A stretch of DNA of 64,000 bases from Cytophagales bacterium (GTDB lineage Bacteria; Bacteroidota; Bacteroidia; Cytophagales; Microscillaceae). Under the pieces are notes generated by a model. That model worked only from the letters and a program-made list of their open reading frames with translations. It did no database searches and was not told the origin of the DNA. Shown one piece after another: positions 53,350-62,416 of this stretch (positions within the stretch are counted from its first letter, which is position 1; the number at the start of each line of letters is the position of its first letter). The stretch covers positions 46,235-110,234 of the forward strand of contig RDZE01000039.1 of NCBI GenBank assembly GCA_004293905.1, given 5' to 3'. Both the position numbers and the translations under genes were made by a program.

Positions 53350-54114
53350 TTACTTTTTCAACATTTCTACTACCAACTCGGCAGCTTCTTTGCCAGAATT
53401 TTGTTGCTGCCCTGTTACTAAATTTCCATCTTTGATGGCATAAGGCGTAAAAGGAGGCATCACTTTAAAAGTGGTATTGGCTAATTTTCGGGCGTTGTCT
53501 TCTATTCTATAGGGCTGAATTTTCATACCTACGGCTTGGTCGGCAAAATCTTCTTCGCTATTGGCAAAGCCTGTCCAAGTTTTGCCTTCTACCAAAAGTT
53601 TCCCGTTAGAAAGTTTTGTATCGGTGAGTATGGTTGTAGAGTGGCAAACGGCAGCAGTAGGTTTTCCGCTTTCGTAGAACTTGGCAAACATATTCATCAC
53701 TTCTTCATTGCCCTTGAAAGTATACATAGGACTTTGCCCCCCTACCAAGAAAATAGCTACATAATCATTGGCATTGACATCGCTCAATTTTTTAGTATTT
53801 TCAATCATCTCATTGAACGAAGGCGTATTCAAATAGCCCAAAGAGATAATATCGTGTGCAGAATAACCGCTGGCATCGCGTGGGTCAGAGAAACTATCCA
53901 ATGCCAATTTTCCACCGTTAGGGCTTGCTAATTCTACTTCGTAGCCTGCTTCTGTGAAAGTAAGCAAAGGGTGTGTAAGTTCGGCTGCCCAAAAGCCAAT
54001 AGGCCAACCTGTTTGTTGCGAAACGGAAGGATTGGCGGCAATCATCAAAATTTTGCCTTTAGAGGCTTGTCCGTGTCCTGCGGCTGTTCCAATTTTTTCT
54101 ATCAAAGTGCTCAT
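53350..54114 (-). CDS. DJ-1/PfpI family protein (Hsp31-like)
   Basis: 254 residues. The nucleophile cysteine sits in AAVCHSTTIL (about residues 150-159), with the glutamate of the active site in FWAAELTHPL and a histidine next to the cysteine. Homologues are glutathione-independent glyoxalases (methylglyoxal to lactate) or deglycases. First gene of the minus-strand defence run, with -7 TAATTTTG at 54144-54151 and operator-like repeats between it and the divergent HxlR regulator. Confidence 0.9.
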   Translation of the reverse strand: MSTLIEKIGTAAGHGQASKGKILMIAANPSVSQQTGWPIGFWAAELTHPLLTFTEAGYEVELASPNGGKLALDSFSDPRDASGYSAHDIISLGYLNTPSFNEMIENTKKLSDVNANDYVAIFLVGGQSPMYTFKGNEEVMNMFAKFYESGKPTAAVCHSTTILTDTKLSNGKLLVEGKTWTGFANSEEDFADQAVGMKIQPYRIEDNARKLANTTFKVMPPFTPYAIKDGNLVTGQQQNSGKEAAELVVEMLKK

Positions 54115-54143
54115 AAACTTTATTGTTTTAGTTTTTTAGTTTC

Positions 54144-54236
54144 CAAAATTACATCTTTATACTACCTTTGTGCAAGTATGCACTTCTAAGAAATATACTC
54201 ACTTTTTAGAGAGTAATATACTTACTTTTGAGTAAG
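54144..54236. promoter_or_regulatory. Divergent promoter/operator region of the DJ-1 run and hxlR
   Basis: Minus-strand -7 TAATTTTG (54144-54151) with a TTG 21 nt upstream. Plus-strand -7 TACCTTTG (54163-54170). A palindrome GTGCA-AGTA-TGCAC (54170-54183) overlaps both. Two direct repeats, ATACTCACTTTTTAG (54195-54209) and ATACTTACTTTTGAG (54218-54232), 13 of 15 identical and 23 nt apart, each carry a CTYAC/GTRAG-like half-site; CTTAC-TTTTGA-GTAAG is a clean dyad at 54221-54236. These are strong candidates for HxlR binding. Confidence 0.6.
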
Positions 54237-54305
54237 ATTTTAGGGGAGAAGACGCAGGACGATTTTTAAGGAAATGTTAAAAAATGTTAAAATTGACTAA
54301 AAAAA

Positions 54306-54662
54306 ATGCCTATTTTCGATTTTCGTGGTAAAAGCTATAACAACCCCGCCGAATTAGCCCTCGACATCATCGGCGGAAAATACAAAATGCCCATTCTTTG
54401 GCGTGTCAAAGACAAAGTATGGCGTTATGGCGAACTAAAAAAAAGCATCGGAAGGATTACCCATAAAATGCTCACCGAGCAACTCCGCGAATTGGAGCAA
54501 GATGGGCTCATCAGCAGAAAGGTATACCCCGAAGTACCTCCAAAAGTAGAATATAGCATTACTGAATTGGGGCAAAAAGCCATTCCTATAGTAGAAGCAT
54601 TGCGCCTCTTCGGAACAGAATTCAAAGACATCTATGAGCAAAATAACCCTTCTATTGCCTAA
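54306..54662 (+). CDS. HxlR-family regulator without cysteine
   Basis: 118 residues, winged-helix HxlR domain: ALDIIGGKYKMPILWRVKDKVWRYGELKKSIGRITHKMLTEQLRELEQDGLISRKVYPEVPPKVEYSITELG. Related regulators (YodB, CatR, HypR) sense quinones or aldehydes through a conserved N-terminal cysteine; this protein contains no cysteine, so any sensing must be by direct ligand binding or another route. It is divergent from the DJ-1 gene and 4 nt before tsaB, which may be in the same transcript. Confidence 0.9.
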   Translation: MPIFDFRGKSYNNPAELALDIIGGKYKMPILWRVKDKVWRYGELKKSIGRITHKMLTEQLRELEQDGLISRKVYPEVPPKVEYSITELGQKAIPIVEALRLFGTEFKDIYEQNNPSIA

Positions 54663-54665
54663 ACA

Positions 54666-55352
54666 ATGAGCTATTTGTTATCCATTGATACCGCCACGCA
54701 GGTTTGTTCGGTAGCACTCTACGAACACCAAACCCCTATAGCCTATGCCGAAAATCATACGCCCAATAGTCATTCTTCGGTGTTGCCCTTGCTTATTCAA
54801 CAAGTTTTAGCACAAGGAAATTGCAGTAAGGAACAACTTTCAGCCATTGTCATTTCAGCGGGTCCGGGCTCTTATACAGGCTTACGCATAGGCGTAGCGA
54901 CTGCCAAAGGATTGTGTTTTAGCTTAGATATTCCATTGATAGCCGTCAATACCTTAGAAGCCTTAGCACAACAAGTAATGATGATGCAACCTCGCAAAGA
55001 AACGTTTTACTATTGCCCCATGTTAGATGCGCGCCGTATGGAGGTCTATTGCACCGTGCTCGATGCCGAAAATAACATCATCAGCCCTACAGAAGCCAAA
55101 ATCATCACGCAAGATAGTTTCAAAGAATTATTTTTGCACCATAAAATACTTTTCTTTGGCAACGGTGCCGCAAAATGCAAACCCCTATGGCAACACGAAC
55201 CCAATGCATACTTCTTAGAGGGTGTATACAGCCAAGCCAATACAATAGCGCAGATAGGACAACAAAAATATGCCAATCAGCAATGGGAAAATATCGCCTA
55301 TTTTGAGCCTTATTATCTAAAAGATTTTTGGGTAATGCCTAAAGAAAAATAA
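54666..55352 (+). CDS. tsaB: tRNA threonylcarbamoyladenosine biosynthesis protein TsaB
   Basis: 228 residues. ASKHA fold with ISAGPGSYTGLRIGVATAKGL, the TsaB hallmark, and YYCPMLDARRMEVYC. TsaB is the dimerisation partner of TsaD in forming t6A37 in ANN-reading tRNAs. Only 4 nt after the HxlR gene, so an essential tRNA-modification gene may share the regulator's transcript; its own promoter is not seen. Confidence 0.94.
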   Translation: MSYLLSIDTATQVCSVALYEHQTPIAYAENHTPNSHSSVLPLLIQQVLAQGNCSKEQLSAIVISAGPGSYTGLRIGVATAKGLCFSLDIPLIAVNTLEALAQQVMMMQPRKETFYYCPMLDARRMEVYCTVLDAENNIISPTEAKIITQDSFKELFLHHKILFFGNGAAKCKPLWQHEPNAYFLEGVYSQANTIAQIGQQKYANQQWENIAYFEPYYLKDFWVMPKEK

Positions 55353-55360
55353 AAAAAACA

Positions 55361-55368
55361 TAGTTTTG
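55361..55368 (+). promoter_or_regulatory. -7 element of the DedA gene
   Basis: TAGTTTTG, 29 nt before the ATG at 55398. Confidence 0.45.
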
Positions 55369-55397
55369 CAATCATTTTTATCAATATCAAAAAAAGT

Positions 55398-56039
55398 ATG
55401 GATTATATCTGGCAGTTTGTAGATTTGTTTCTTCACTTAGATACACACCTCAAAACCATCATAGAACAGTATGGAACACTTACTTATCTGATTCTATTTC
55501 TCATCATTTTTGCCGAAACAGGTTTGGTAGTTACCCCTTTTTTACCCGGCGATTCATTGTTGTTCGCTGTAGGTACTTTTGCTGCTTTGGGGCTTTTAGA
55601 TGTGGCAGCTTGTATCGGTTTGCTATTTGTAGCGGCAGTCTTGGGCGATACCGTTAATTATTGGATAGGCAAACGTATAGGACCTCAGGTATTTGAACGA
55701 AATTATCGACTTCTCAAAAAAGAATACCTCCTCAAAACACAAGAGTTTTATGAAAAACACGGAGGCAAAACCATCGTATTCGCCCGTTTTTTGCCTATCA
55801 TACGCACCTTCGCGCCTTTTATAGCAGGAGTAGGGACAATGAATTATCAAAAATTTATTCTCTACAATGTATTCGGCGGAGCTATTTGGGTAGTCGGTTT
55901 TACACTCTTGGGCTACTTCTTCGGCAATATCCCCGCTGTAAAGTCTAATTTTACTTTAGTCATCTTAGGCATCATTTCACTTTCAGTGTTGCCTCCTATT
56001 ATAGAATTTTTGAGAAAAAAATATGGAAATAAAAGGTAA
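55398..56039 (+). CDS. DedA family membrane protein
   Basis: 213 residues, several membrane helices. Motifs: FAETGLVVTPFLPGDSLLF, GDTVNYWIGKRIG, FYEKHGGKTIVFARFLPIIRTFAPFIAG. DedA proteins are lipid-carrier or undecaprenyl-phosphate related flippases in several bacteria. The end overlaps the start of the dehydratase gene by 17 nt, which joins it to the sugar operon. Confidence 0.93.
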   Translation: MDYIWQFVDLFLHLDTHLKTIIEQYGTLTYLILFLIIFAETGLVVTPFLPGDSLLFAVGTFAALGLLDVAACIGLLFVAAVLGDTVNYWIGKRIGPQVFERNYRLLKKEYLLKTQEFYEKHGGKTIVFARFLPIIRTFAPFIAGVGTMNYQKFILYNVFGGAIWVVGFTLLGYFFGNIPAVKSNFTLVILGIISLSVLPPIIEFLRKKYGNKR

Positions 56040-57018
56040 AAAAATCTTGGTAACGGGCGCAGATGGATTCATTGGCTCACACCTTACCGAAATGCTCGTA
56101 CAAGAAGGTGCTACCGTAAAAGCACTTTCACAATACAACTCTTTCAATTTTTGGGGTTGGTTAGAAGATAGCCCTTATCTATCTGATATAGAAGTGCTTA
56201 CAGGCGACATCAGAGATGCACACTATTGCAAAAAAATCACCCAAGAGATAGATATTATCTTCAATTTGGCGGCACTCATCGCCATTCCTTTTTCCTATAC
56301 TGCTCCACAAAGTTATTTAGATACCAACATACAAGGAGCGTTGAATATCTGCCAAGCCGCCTTAGAAAACAATGTTCAACGTGTTATTCAAATCTCTACA
56401 AGCGAAGTGTACGGAACGGCACAGTATGTTCCCATAGACGAAAAACACCCCCTACAACCACAATCGCCCTACAGTGCTTCCAAAATAGGCGCAGATGCTA
56501 TGGCTATGAGTTATTATTATAGCTTCAATCTGCCTGTTACCATTGCTCGCCCCTTCAATACCTACGGACCAAGACAATCGGCGCGCGCGGTCATTCCTAC
56601 CATCATATCGCAAATAGCACAAGGCAAAAACCCTATCAATTTAGGCGACACTACTCCCACGCGCGATTTTAATTTTGTATTAGATACTTGTAGAGGCTTA
56701 CTATTGATTGCAAAGCACGAAAGCACCATCGGAGAGGTAGTCAATATTGGCTCAAATTATGAAATCAGTGTAGCTGATACCTTCCATACCATTCAACGAT
56801 TGATGAACGCATCGCATATCAACCTTTGGCAAGACCCGCAACGCATAAGACCTGAAAAAAGTGAGGTGAAAAGGCTTTGGTGCGACAATACAAAAATAAA
56901 AACACTTACAGGCTTTGAGCCACAATACAACATAGAACAAGGATTGCAACTTACGATTGACTGGTTTTTAGAACCAAAAAACAAAGAAAAATATAAAACA
57001 GATATTTACAACGTTTAA
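56023..57018 (+). CDS. NAD-dependent nucleotide-sugar 4,6-dehydratase (LegB-like)
   Basis: 331 residues, extended SDR. GADGFIGSHLTEML (NAD-binding), the QYNSFNFWGWLED segment resembling LegB-type dehydratases, and catalytic S..YSASK (STSEVYGTAQ, YSASKIGADAM). These enzymes make 4-keto-6-deoxy sugars, for example UDP-linked precursors of legionaminic or related acids. Substrate choice between UDP-GlcNAc and GDP-mannose type cannot be made. First sugar gene of the run 56023-59596. Confidence 0.85.
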   Translation: MEIKGKKILVTGADGFIGSHLTEMLVQEGATVKALSQYNSFNFWGWLEDSPYLSDIEVLTGDIRDAHYCKKITQEIDIIFNLAALIAIPFSYTAPQSYLDTNIQGALNICQAALENNVQRVIQISTSEVYGTAQYVPIDEKHPLQPQSPYSASKIGADAMAMSYYYSFNLPVTIARPFNTYGPRQSARAVIPTIISQIAQGKNPINLGDTTPTRDFNFVLDTCRGLLLIAKHESTIGEVVNIGSNYEISVADTFHTIQRLMNASHINLWQDPQRIRPEKSEVKRLWCDNTKIKTLTGFEPQYNIEQGLQLTIDWFLEPKNKEKYKTDIYNV

Positions 57019-57032
57019 AAAAAAAGAAACCC

Positions 57033-57743
57033 ATGAGAGCTATCATTTTGGCAGGCGGAAAAGGCACCCGCTTAAAACCCTTCACTACTACAATGCCCAA
57101 ACCCTTAGTACCGATTGGGGACAAAATGCCAATTTTAGAAATCATCATCAAACAACTCATCAATGCCGATTGTAAGCACATTACTATTGCCCTGAACCAC
57201 ATGGCGAACTATATACGCGCTTTTTGTGGCGATGGAAGCCAATGGGGAATCACGATTGACTACTCACAAGAGCAAAAACCGCTCAGCACCATCGGACCGC
57301 TCACACTCATAGACGACCTACCCGATGATTTTTTGGTGATGAATGGCGACATTTTATGCGATTTGGATTATAAGGCTTTTTTTCAGCACCACTGCCAGCA
57401 AAAAAATGATGTTTCGGTTTCGGTTTTCAAACGCGAAGTCAATATCGATTTTGGGGTATTGGAATATGACGAAAACCAAATCATTAATACTTTTTTAGAA
57501 AAACCCACCTACCATTTCGAAGTCAGCATGGGTATTTACTGCCTCAGCAAAAAAGTAGTTGCGAATTTGCCCAAAAATGAATTTTATGGCTTTGACCATC
57601 TTATGCTTGATGGCATCAAAAATCAGAAAAAAATGCAAGCAGTTCCCTTTAAAGGTTTTTGGCTCGACATCGGCAGACCCTCCGACTATGACTATGCAAA
57701 CGAAAACCACGTGGAAATACTCCAAAAATTAGGCATACTATGA
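57033..57743 (+). CDS. Sugar-phosphate nucleotidyltransferase
   Basis: 236 residues. Pyrophosphorylase signature AIILAGGKGTRLKPFTTTMPKPLVPIGDKMP, VMNGDILCD and FLEKPTYHFEVSMGIY. It couples a sugar 1-phosphate with an NTP, resembling mannose-1-phosphate guanylyltransferase or RmlA-like enzymes. Overlaps the next gene by 4 nt (ATGA). Confidence 0.88.
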   Translation: MRAIILAGGKGTRLKPFTTTMPKPLVPIGDKMPILEIIIKQLINADCKHITIALNHMANYIRAFCGDGSQWGITIDYSQEQKPLSTIGPLTLIDDLPDDFLVMNGDILCDLDYKAFFQHHCQQKNDVSVSVFKREVNIDFGVLEYDENQIINTFLEKPTYHFEVSMGIYCLSKKVVANLPKNEFYGFDHLMLDGIKNQKKMQAVPFKGFWLDIGRPSDYDYANENHVEILQKLGIL

Positions 57744-58603
57744 AAAAAATACTCATCACAGGGGCAGCAGGAGCTACAGGAAAAATGCTCTACCGCTTTC
57801 TTCTTACAAAAGAGCCCGAAAGCCAACTACTTACCACCGATTTAGTACCCTTTGATGAATCTGAAAACCATACAATACTCTCTTTTCAAGATACTGAAAA
57901 CCTGCACCAATACCTACAAACGCACCAACCCCAAACAATATATCACTTGGTAGGTACTTTTACCAATATATATGCGATTGATTATGAAAGCAATGTGCAA
58001 ACCACGCAACATTTATTAGAAACACTCCTAAAAATTGATTTCAAAGGCAGAGTACTCCTCGTAGGCAGTGCCGCCGAATACGGTTGGGTGAAGCCAGAAG
58101 ACAACCCCATCAAAGAAAACCAAACCCCACAACCCATTAGCAATTATGGCTTAACTAAAACATTTCAAAGCCAAATGATGCATTATTATGTACGCCTTCA
58201 TGAAATGGATATTGTGATGGCACGCACTTTTAATATATTGGCAGAAAAAATGTCGGAAAAACTACTCATCGGTCGTTTAGAAAAACTCATCAATGAATAC
58301 CAACAAAACCAAATAGAAACCATTGTTTTAGGCAATTTACAAAGCACACGCGACTATATGCCCGTTCAGGAGGTAGTAGAAGCCTATTGGCTCATTATGC
58401 AAAAGGCAGAAAAAGGAAGCACTATCAATGTAGGAAGCGGAAAACCCATACGCATTTATGATTTAGTAGTGCAAATTTTAGCTCAAAATAACATTTCTAT
58501 TGCGGCACTGCAAGAAAATAAAAACCTCATAAAGCCCAATCAATGGGATATTCCTGAAATATATGCCGATACCAGCCAACTCGAAGCCCTAAGAAGGAAA
58601 TAA
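57740..58603 (+). CDS. NAD-dependent epimerase/reductase (RMD-like)
   Basis: 287 residues, SDR. ILITGAAGATGKML, GSAAEYGWVKPEDNPI, catalytic YGLTK, and MARTFNILAE. The arrangement after a 4,6-dehydratase and a nucleotidyltransferase, and the general likeness to GDP-4-keto-6-deoxymannose reductase, suggest that it reduces or epimerises a 4-keto intermediate. The exact product is unknown. Confidence 0.82.
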   Translation: MKKILITGAAGATGKMLYRFLLTKEPESQLLTTDLVPFDESENHTILSFQDTENLHQYLQTHQPQTIYHLVGTFTNIYAIDYESNVQTTQHLLETLLKIDFKGRVLLVGSAAEYGWVKPEDNPIKENQTPQPISNYGLTKTFQSQMMHYYVRLHEMDIVMARTFNILAEKMSEKLLIGRLEKLINEYQQNQIETIVLGNLQSTRDYMPVQEVVEAYWLIMQKAEKGSTINVGSGKPIRIYDLVVQILAQNNISIAALQENKNLIKPNQWDIPEIYADTSQLEALRRK

Positions 58604-58648
58604 AATTTTGTTTTTCTCGTTTTGTTCCTTAATTTCGCACCCACGATT

Positions 58649-59596
58649 ATGAAAAAAATATGTATCATCAGCCCCGTTTACAACGAAGAAGAAGGCATCA
58701 GCCTCTTCAATGATACACTATGGCAAACGCTTAACACACTCAAAGACCAATATCATTTCGAGGTGATTTATGTCTTAGACAAAAGCCGTGATAATACCTT
58801 AGGAAGCCTCAAAAAAATCTGTAAAAACACACCCAATACCAAAGCCATCGCCCTTTCTAAACGCTTCGGACACCAAATGTCTTTAGTAGCAGGCTTAGAC
58901 CAAGTAGATGCCGATGCGGTCATTATGATGGATTCCGATTTGGAACACCCGCCCGAAGTCATCAAAGAATTATTGGAAAAATTTGAAGAAGGCTACCACG
59001 TAGTCAATACTATTCGCGAATACCACCAAAAAGTATCTTTTTTCAAACGATTTACTTCACGCCTTTTTTATAGGGTGATGAACTATCTTTCGCCCGTAGA
59101 AATCAAAGAATCTGCTGCCGATTTCCGACTCATCTCCCGAAAAGTTTTACAAGTTTTTCAGCGCGATATACGTGAACAGAATCAATTTCTACGCGGATTA
59201 ATTCCTTGGGTTGGTTTTGAGCAAACTTTTGTAAAATTTGTTTCTAATAGTAGACAACAAGGTTATAGCAAATACAACCTAAAAAGACTCATCAACTTTG
59301 CCATTTTGGGCGTTATCTCTTTTTCGAAAGTACCCCTAAAAATATCTATCTTTACAGGCTTTATGCTCTCAATAGTGAGTTTTTTGGTAGGCTTGTACGA
59401 GATTGTGGCTTACTTTGCAGGCGTAAAACTACAACCCGGCTTGCCTACCATTTTGGCAGTCGTGTCTTTTGTAGGAGGTATGCAACTCATCGTCTTAGGC
59501 ATTATCGGTGAGTACATTGGCAGCATCTACGACGAAGTGAAGAAAAGACCTCTTTATATCATCGAAGAAATTATAGATGCCGAAAACCCTTCTTAG
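58649..59596 (+). CDS. Family 2 glycosyltransferase, membrane-anchored
   Basis: 315 residues from ATG 58649 (MKKICIISPVYNEEEGISLFND). GT2 motifs: PVYNEEEG, MDSDLEHPPE (DxD), and a C-terminal pair of membrane helices (ISIFTGFMLSIVSFLVGLYE and the LAVVSFVGGMQLIVLGIIGEYIG region) followed by a cytosolic end. Layout of the DPM1/GtrB group: transfer of a sugar to undecaprenyl phosphate. Last gene of the sugar run; converges with the SiaC-like gene. Confidence 0.92.
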   Translation: MKKICIISPVYNEEEGISLFNDTLWQTLNTLKDQYHFEVIYVLDKSRDNTLGSLKKICKNTPNTKAIALSKRFGHQMSLVAGLDQVDADAVIMMDSDLEHPPEVIKELLEKFEEGYHVVNTIREYHQKVSFFKRFTSRLFYRVMNYLSPVEIKESAADFRLISRKVLQVFQRDIREQNQFLRGLIPWVGFEQTFVKFVSNSRQQGYSKYNLKRLINFAILGVISFSKVPLKISIFTGFMLSIVSFLVGLYEIVAYFAGVKLQPGLPTILAVVSFVGGMQLIVLGIIGEYIGSIYDEVKKRPLYIIEEIIDAENPS

Positions 59597-59961
59597 CCTT
59601 TCGATATTTTAAAAGAAAAAGCCACACGTTCTTGCAAACGACTGCCCATTTCTTGCATATCATCATCTCCCTCTTCATAAAGCCATTGAATACTGACCTC
59701 TTTGCCGCTTTGATGCAGTTTATTGAGCAACTGAAGCAATGCATTCAAACCATTTACTGAGGTAGAATTGAGGTATTCTAATTGGAAAGTGAAAACGGTT
59801 TTATTTGCAGGGTTTTTTAGGTATTGCTGCAAAATATCTGAAATCTGACCATAAAAAGGTTTTGGATTTTCAGGAATAGAGCGACCTTTCATTTGAAAAA
59901 TGCCTTTTTGGACATCATACAAAAACTCTGGTGTTTTAGAAGTAGCTACAATAAGTGTCAT
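59593..59961 (-). CDS. SiaC-family (DUF1987) regulatory phosphoprotein
   Basis: 122 residues. Start TLIVATSKTPEFLYDVQKGIFQMKGRSIPENPKPFYGQISDILQQYL and centre EYLNSTSVNGLNALLQLLN match the SiaC/DUF1987 family; in Pseudomonas SiaC is phosphorylated by SiaB and dephosphorylated by the SiaA phosphatase to control diguanylate cyclase activity. The serine/threonine in NSTS is the likely phospho-site. A matching SpoIIE-type phosphatase is encoded at 10398. No SiaB or GGDEF gene is in view. A -7 TAACTTTG element lies at 60040-60047. Confidence 0.85.
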   Translation of the reverse strand: MTLIVATSKTPEFLYDVQKGIFQMKGRSIPENPKPFYGQISDILQQYLKNPANKTVFTFQLEYLNSTSVNGLNALLQLLNKLHQSGKEVSIQWLYEEGDDDMQEMGSRLQERVAFSFKISKG

Positions 59962-60067
59962 AAATTATAGTATTTTTTAGAAATATTGAAAGAAAGTATA
60001 CATACATTTTTTACTTTCAATCTAATGTTCTATTTTTCGCAAAGTTAGATAAAAAGTTTCAATTAGT

Positions 60068-61318
60068 ATGTACTTTATTTATAGACTTCTGCTTTTACTA
60101 TATACCAAAACAGTTTATTTAGTAGCCTTATTAGGAAATAACAAAGCAAAACTTTTTATCAAGGGAAGGCATAAAATTTTTGAAAAATTAGCCCATCAAC
60201 TCCAAAAACGCCCTCCCAATACCCCTACTATTTGGTTTCATGCGGCATCTTTGGGCGAATTTGAACAGGCACGCCCTGTGATAGAGCTTTGTAAAACGCA
60301 TTTCCCTACTCATTGGATAGTGGTGAGTTTTTTTTCGCCATCAGGCTACGAAATTCGAAAGGACTATGCCAATGCTCATACCATTACTTACTTGCCTTTT
60401 GACAGCCCACAGAATGCCCGAAAATTTATTCAGCTCATCAATCCACAACTTATTTTATTTGCCAAGTACGATTTTTGGTATCATTATTTTCGTGAGGCAC
60501 ATTGGCAAAAAATACCACTCATTGTTTTTTCGGCAGTATTTCGCCCTAAAGATTGGTTTTTTAGTCCTCTTAATGCTTGGTTTTTGGCAGTACTCCGCAA
60601 GGTACATCATTTTTTTGTCCAAAATGAAAGCTCAGCCCAATGCCTTCAGCATCAAAACATCTCTCAATATACCATTGCAGGCGATACCCGCTTCGATTAT
60701 GTAGCCGAACTTCGCCAAAATCCCAAAACTTTTCCGCTCATCGAAACTTTTTGCCAAAAACAACCCCTTTGGGTGATTGGTAGTTGTTGGGGAGGTGATT
60801 GGAACATACTTTATCCTTTTATCAATAGCAATACTTTACCCCTCAAAATCATTGTTGCTCCGCACGAAATACACCGCCCTACCATAGAAAAATGGCAAAA
60901 ACAATTACAAAAAAATAGCCTTCTTTATTCACAAGCCAATGCCCAAAATATAACGGAGGTAGATGTTCTTTTTCTGGACAATGTAGGTATGCTTGCTTCT
61001 ATATATCAGTATGCACAATACAGTTATGTTGGCGGAGGCTTCGGTGAAGGTTTGCACAATATCCTCGAGCCTGCTGTTTTTGGAAATGCAATCATTTGGG
61101 GCAAAGACTATAAAAAATTTGAAGAAGCCTACGCAATCATTGACAGAGAAGGCGGTTTTTCGGTGAAGAATACTGAAGAACTTCAAAAAGTTTTTGAGTT
61201 GATTTATCAAAATGATGCACTACTGACAAAAATAAAACAACAAAACCAATCTTTTATTTTAGAGAACACAGGGAGCAAATGGCTTATTTTGGAAAAAATG
61301 AAACAAGCCATAGAATAA
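60068..61318 (+). CDS. waaA: 3-deoxy-D-manno-octulosonic acid transferase (Kdo transferase)
   Basis: 416 residues. N-terminal membrane helix (LLLLYTKTVYLVALLG), then IWFHAASLGEFEQARPVIE, PQLILFAKYDFWYHYF, IAGDTRFDYVAE and GGGFGEGLHNILEPAVFGNAIIWG of WaaA. It adds Kdo to lipid A precursor at the inner membrane, an early step in LPS. Encoded alone near the sugar operon. The gene marks the left border of the RHS region. Confidence 0.95.
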   Translation: MYFIYRLLLLLYTKTVYLVALLGNNKAKLFIKGRHKIFEKLAHQLQKRPPNTPTIWFHAASLGEFEQARPVIELCKTHFPTHWIVVSFFSPSGYEIRKDYANAHTITYLPFDSPQNARKFIQLINPQLILFAKYDFWYHYFREAHWQKIPLIVFSAVFRPKDWFFSPLNAWFLAVLRKVHHFFVQNESSAQCLQHQNISQYTIAGDTRFDYVAELRQNPKTFPLIETFCQKQPLWVIGSCWGGDWNILYPFINSNTLPLKIIVAPHEIHRPTIEKWQKQLQKNSLLYSQANAQNITEVDVLFLDNVGMLASIYQYAQYSYVGGGFGEGLHNILEPAVFGNAIIWGKDYKKFEEAYAIIDREGGFSVKNTEELQKVFELIYQNDALLTKIKQQNQSFILENTGSKWLILEKMKQAIE

Positions 61319-61394
61319 CAAGAACACAGAACCAAAAAATATTTTCTGCCTATTTTACACTCCCCCAAAAAAGTGGAATTCTAAACACTGAAAA

Positions 61395-61426
61395 TTTTGT
61401 TTCTCAAATAGTTTGTTTTATATTTG
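61395..61426 (+). promoter_or_regulatory. Promoter of the orphan RHS tip gene
   Basis: -33 TTTTG (61395-61399), 19-nt spacer, -7 TATATTTG (61419-61426). The ATG at 61434 is only 7 nt after the -7 element, so the predicted mRNA has almost no leader. The region 61383-61426 recurs at 40575-40617. Confidence 0.7.
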
Positions 61427-61433
61427 AATAACT

Positions 61434-62405
61434 ATGCAACGCAAATATCAACACCTCATCGCCCAAGAAAACCACTACTACCCCTTCGGTATGAACACCG
61501 TAGGAATAGAGAAAAAAGGAGAGCCTAACCACCAATACCAATACAACAGCAAAGAAAAACAAGAAGATTTTGACTTGGGTTGGTTAGATTATGGCTGGAG
61601 AAATTATGATGCTACCATAGGCAGATTTTTACGAATAGACCGCTTCGCCGAAAAATACTACGACCTCACACCCTACCAATACTGCGCCAATAACCCCGTC
61701 TTGTTTATTGATGTGAATGGGGATAGTTTAAGTCTGGCAATATTTATGATAGCTGACAGAATGAATAATACAAACTATACTCAACAAATGGTTAATGACT
61801 TGATAAATATAACAGGACTTGATTTAACTGTAGATGAGACTACAGGATTATTGAATTATAATGAAGCTTATTCTTCTATTGATGCAGATGGTCAAGCAAT
61901 TATACTTCAAGATGCTGATGGTAATCAAATTGGAAGTGCTTCAGCAAGAGAGTATTTACAAAATGTAATTGATGGAAACTTAGTTAATGTAGAAACATCA
62001 CCTGATAGGTCAGTAACACCAGCAGGAGGTAATCAAGTATTTTTGAGTGCCAATCAAATAAATAATTTTATTAATGCTACTCCTGATGTTTTGAATAATA
62101 GCACTATGGGTTTTGGTATGACATTGCTTCACGAATTACATCATACTGGACCTGGTGGTGATTTAAGGGATGTCCCAGATAGAACTGATATACAATCAGT
62201 AGGTGATGTTGAGAGTAGAGTAAATAATTTTCGTAGGGAATTAGATGCTAACCCAGCGAATCAAAATAATAACCAAAAATTTGGGGAACGTATGCACTAT
62301 AATGCTGTGCCATTTGGCAATAATAGAGCCTATGTAAATTTTCAATACAATACTACTAATAGAAATGGAAGCGTTGTAAGAAAAACCACTAGGATTAATT
62401 TTTAA
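61434..62405 (+). CDS. Orphan RHS tip with HExxH metallopeptidase-like toxin domain
   Basis: 323 residues. No signal peptide and no long RHS shell: residues 12-98 contain only the last RHS repeat and core (YYPFGM, YQYNSKEKQEDF, LDYGWRNYDATIGRFLRID, YQYCANNPVLFIDVNGD). The DVNGD hinge then leads into a variable domain (100-323) that carries HELHH near residues 233-237 in a GMTLLHELHHTG context, the HExxH motif of zinc metallopeptidases. RHS proteins normally release such C-terminal domains into rival cells. Here the tip is detached from a shell, has its own promoter and is followed by a candidate immunity gene. M91-type membership is possible. Confidence 0.8.
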   Translation: MQRKYQHLIAQENHYYPFGMNTVGIEKKGEPNHQYQYNSKEKQEDFDLGWLDYGWRNYDATIGRFLRIDRFAEKYYDLTPYQYCANNPVLFIDVNGDSLSLAIFMIADRMNNTNYTQQMVNDLINITGLDLTVDETTGLLNYNEAYSSIDADGQAIILQDADGNQIGSASAREYLQNVIDGNLVNVETSPDRSVTPAGGNQVFLSANQINNFINATPDVLNNSTMGFGMTLLHELHHTGPGGDLRDVPDRTDIQSVGDVESRVNNFRRELDANPANQNNNQKFGERMHYNAVPFGNNRAYVNFQYNTTNRNGSVVRKTTRINF

Positions 62406-62416
62406 TTTATTATCTT

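Noticed and set aside
61434..62405. Type IX secretion signal on the RHS tip
   Set aside because: Neither an N-terminal signal peptide nor a C-terminal T9SS domain is present, so export of this form is not supported.
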